Assembly: GCA_030589965.1 (NCBI GenBank)
Contig: JAUUZM010000160.1
Coordinates: 1 to 7,445, forward strand
Origin: Bacteroides sp.
GTDB lineage: Bacteria; Bacteroidota; Bacteroidia; Bacteroidales; SM23-62
Direction of reading: 5' to 3'
Length of the DNA: 7,445 bases
The notes beneath the pieces were generated by a model, which had not been told where the DNA came from, made no database searches, and was given only the letters and a program-made list of their open reading frames with translations. Shown one piece after another: positions 6,028 through 7,445 of this stretch. The position numbers and the translations under genes were made by a program. Every line of letters begins with the position of its first letter. Position 1 is the first letter of the stretch.

Positions 6028-7445
6028 TATTAACCGCATCAACTTCAGTAAATACATAAACAAATCCAACAATATTCCTGACTTCCAATCCTGTCAGGCG
6101 GTTTTCATAAACATCACAAACATAATAATACACACCAGGTGGTACCAATTGGTTTGAATTCATCCTTTTTCCATCCCAATTGATATCCGGATCTTCCGTC
6201 TCGTAAACCAGGCTGCCCCAACGGTTGTATATTTTCATGTCAACACGCTCGACGTAAGCATAATTGCTTGGCACGAACATATCATTCCTCCCATCGTTAT
6301 TGGGGGTGAATACATTCGGAAGTTTATAATCAATGCAATTATCCACACAGGCAACGATGGAGAAATTACTTTCATTATTAAAAGAATCAACTGCGGTAAC
6401 TGCATAGCATCCTGCCAGGCTTTCCGGCAGAAAATGATAGTAGCTGGTATCATTTGGGGAGAGGGTACTGTCAATTAGCTGTACCGAGGCATCCATGATT
6501 GGTGAGTAATAGAGGTTATACTTTACCACATCCACTGCACAGCTGTTATTTGGATTGGTCCAGACAAGGAAATTATAACTGCTGTCACATAATGATTCTG
6601 CTGTAAGTTCAGGCGGACAGGGAGGAATTGTATCAAGGGGTGTTCCGCATCCTGTATGGCTTAGATTGATCGCTTCGTAATGAACATTATTTACATTTCT
6701 CCGGCCAATAGTCTTAACCCGGTAACAATACTCCTCACCGTTTTTCAATTGTTCATCCAGGTAAAACGTCTCCTTTGAGTGCCCTATGGAATCGAAGAGG
6801 AGGCTTATGGGATTCTGGCGGTAAATAATAAATTCATCGTTTACCCAGGGCGTATTTTTCCTAACCTGTATAAGGTTTGTATTTGCCCAGCCTTCAATTT
6901 CAAGCCAGGTGGAGGATACGACCTCCTGCCTCCCTATCAGGAACCTGTTATCAGGTTCGTCGTGATATAGGTCCAGTTTATAGGAATATGGATAATTCAA
7001 GGTATTAAGTAAAGTGTCCACATAGCTGGTGTCATTCAAATCACTTGTGGTAAATGAATGAATCTGATTCAGGTTGCTTCCCAAGGCATCCAGGTCTGAG
7101 CGAAAAAGAATATATTCGAAAGGTCCAGGAAGGGTATCCAGACCGATTGGTTTTGCCCAGGAAATGAGTATTTCCCCATCTGCATCCAGGGTTGAAACAC
7201 TGGTCTGCAGGATGGCAGGGGTACCTGGGACCAGTACATCACATACTTCAATGGATGGATAGCCAGGTGTTCCATCCTTATAGCTGGCAAGTATCATATA
7301 ACAGTATTCTATACCCTGAACCAGGCCTTCACCATTATTATTATCGATAAATACAGTGCTGTCGGATCCGGGATTAAAGCCTATTAATTTATATCCGGTT
7401 GAAGTTGGAATTCCATTTGTACAGGAATCAGGCAGGTATCCTGTA
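6017..7445 (-). CDS. Fn3-like surface protein with T9SS type B (gliding-motility-associated) C-terminal domain, 5' end outside window
   Basis: The frame stays open through 7444, giving 475 C-terminal residues of a larger protein; the methionine at 7297 is internal, since the 49 codons before it continue the same kind of domain (for example GYKLIGFNPGSDST and GLVQGIEYCY). Most of the visible protein is a string of about three to four fibronectin-III-like beta modules, with recurring edges such as EEYCYRVKTIG, AGCYAVTAVDSFNNES and VDVVKYNLYYSP. The end (bases about 6325-6020) is a CHU_C / gliding-motility-associated domain: KLPNVFTPNNDGRNDMFVP, then MKIYNRWGSLVYE, INWDGK and PPGVYYYVCDVY. In Bacteroidota this domain directs outer-membrane export by the type IX secretion system and surface attachment. 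So the product is probably a large secreted adhesin or matrix protein; its ligand cannot be seen. The TPR gene follows with an 11-base overlap. Confidence 0.92.
   Translation of the reverse strand, partial: TGYLPDSCTNGIPTSTGYKLIGFNPGSDSTVFIDNNNGEGLVQGIEYCYMILASYKDGTPGYPSIEVCDVLVPGTPAILQTSVSTLDADGEILISWAKPIGLDTLPGPFEYILFRSDLDALGSNLNQIHSFTTSDLNDTSYVDTLLNTLNYPYSYKLDLYHDEPDNRFLIGRQEVVSSTWLEIEGWANTNLIQVRKNTPWVNDEFIIYRQNPISLLFDSIGHSKETFYLDEQLKNGEEYCYRVKTIGRRNVNNVHYEAINLSHTGCGTPLDTIPPCPPELTAESLCDSSYNFLVWTNPNNSCAVDVVKYNLYYSPIMDASVQLIDSTLSPNDTSYYHFLPESLAGCYAVTAVDSFNNESNFSIVACVDNCIDYKLPNVFTPNNDGRNDMFVPSNYAYVERVDMKIYNRWGSLVYETEDPDINWDGKRMNSNQLVPPGVYYYVCDVYENRLTGLEVRNIVGFVYVFTEVDAVNNGE

Noticed and set aside
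6028..6072. Longer N-terminus for the TPR protein, starting at 6072
   Set aside because: The extra 15 residues precede an already complete signal peptide and overlap the conserved end of the upstream CHU_C domain. An ATG at 6039 remains possible.
7295..7297. Start of the surface-protein gene at the ATG ending at 7297
   Set aside because: The frame is open upstream to the window edge, and those 49 codons encode the same beta-module type of sequence, so the ATG is internal.

Overview
The window looks like a piece of a Bacteroidota chromosome, most likely a Bacteroidales, Marinilabiliales or Cytophagales-type organism. The main reasons are a large secreted protein ending in the gliding-motility-associated C-terminal domain (CHU_C type, the 'type B' sorting signal of the type IX secretion system), the ACT-less Bacteroidota form of 3-phosphoglycerate dehydrogenase, the serC-serA-DUF1015 gene order, and mostly weak Shine-Dalgarno sequences. 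The species cannot be told from the sequence. The DNA is almost wholly coding: no gap between genes exceeds about 30 bases, and I see no tRNA, rRNA, CRISPR array, insertion sequence or phage gene.

The left part (about 1-4276) is a tight plus-strand operon of five genes: the 3' end of serC (phosphoserine aminotransferase), serA (D-3-phosphoglycerate dehydrogenase), a DUF1015 protein, a YggS/PLPBP-family pyridoxal-phosphate protein and a dihydroorotate-dehydrogenase-like flavoprotein. Gaps are 25, 24, about 5 and 15 bases. SerA and SerC make phosphoserine from 3-phosphoglycerate. No serB phosphatase is visible. The DUF1015 protein carries a DGHHR motif resembling that of free-serine kinases of the ParB/Srx fold, so a serine/phosphoserine role is an attractive but unproven reading. 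YggS may help PLP supply for SerC. The last gene has a DHOD-like barrel but lacks the usual active-site motif.

The right part (7445 down to 4278) is a minus-strand operon: the 3' end of a large Fn3-like cell-surface protein with a T9SS sorting domain, an exported TPR-repeat protein overlapping it by 11 bases, and a small HEAT-repeat-like protein 13 bases downstream. They look like a secreted surface protein with accessory helical-repeat proteins; the actual partner relations are not shown by the sequence.

The two operons converge with one base between stop codons. A plausible intrinsic terminator for the plus-strand operon lies inside the coding sequence of the opposing HEAT-like gene.

I found no clear new defence system or mobile system. 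The best leads are the serine operon with its DUF1015 protein, the SerA and DHOD-like proteins with replaced active-site residues, and the embedded terminator.
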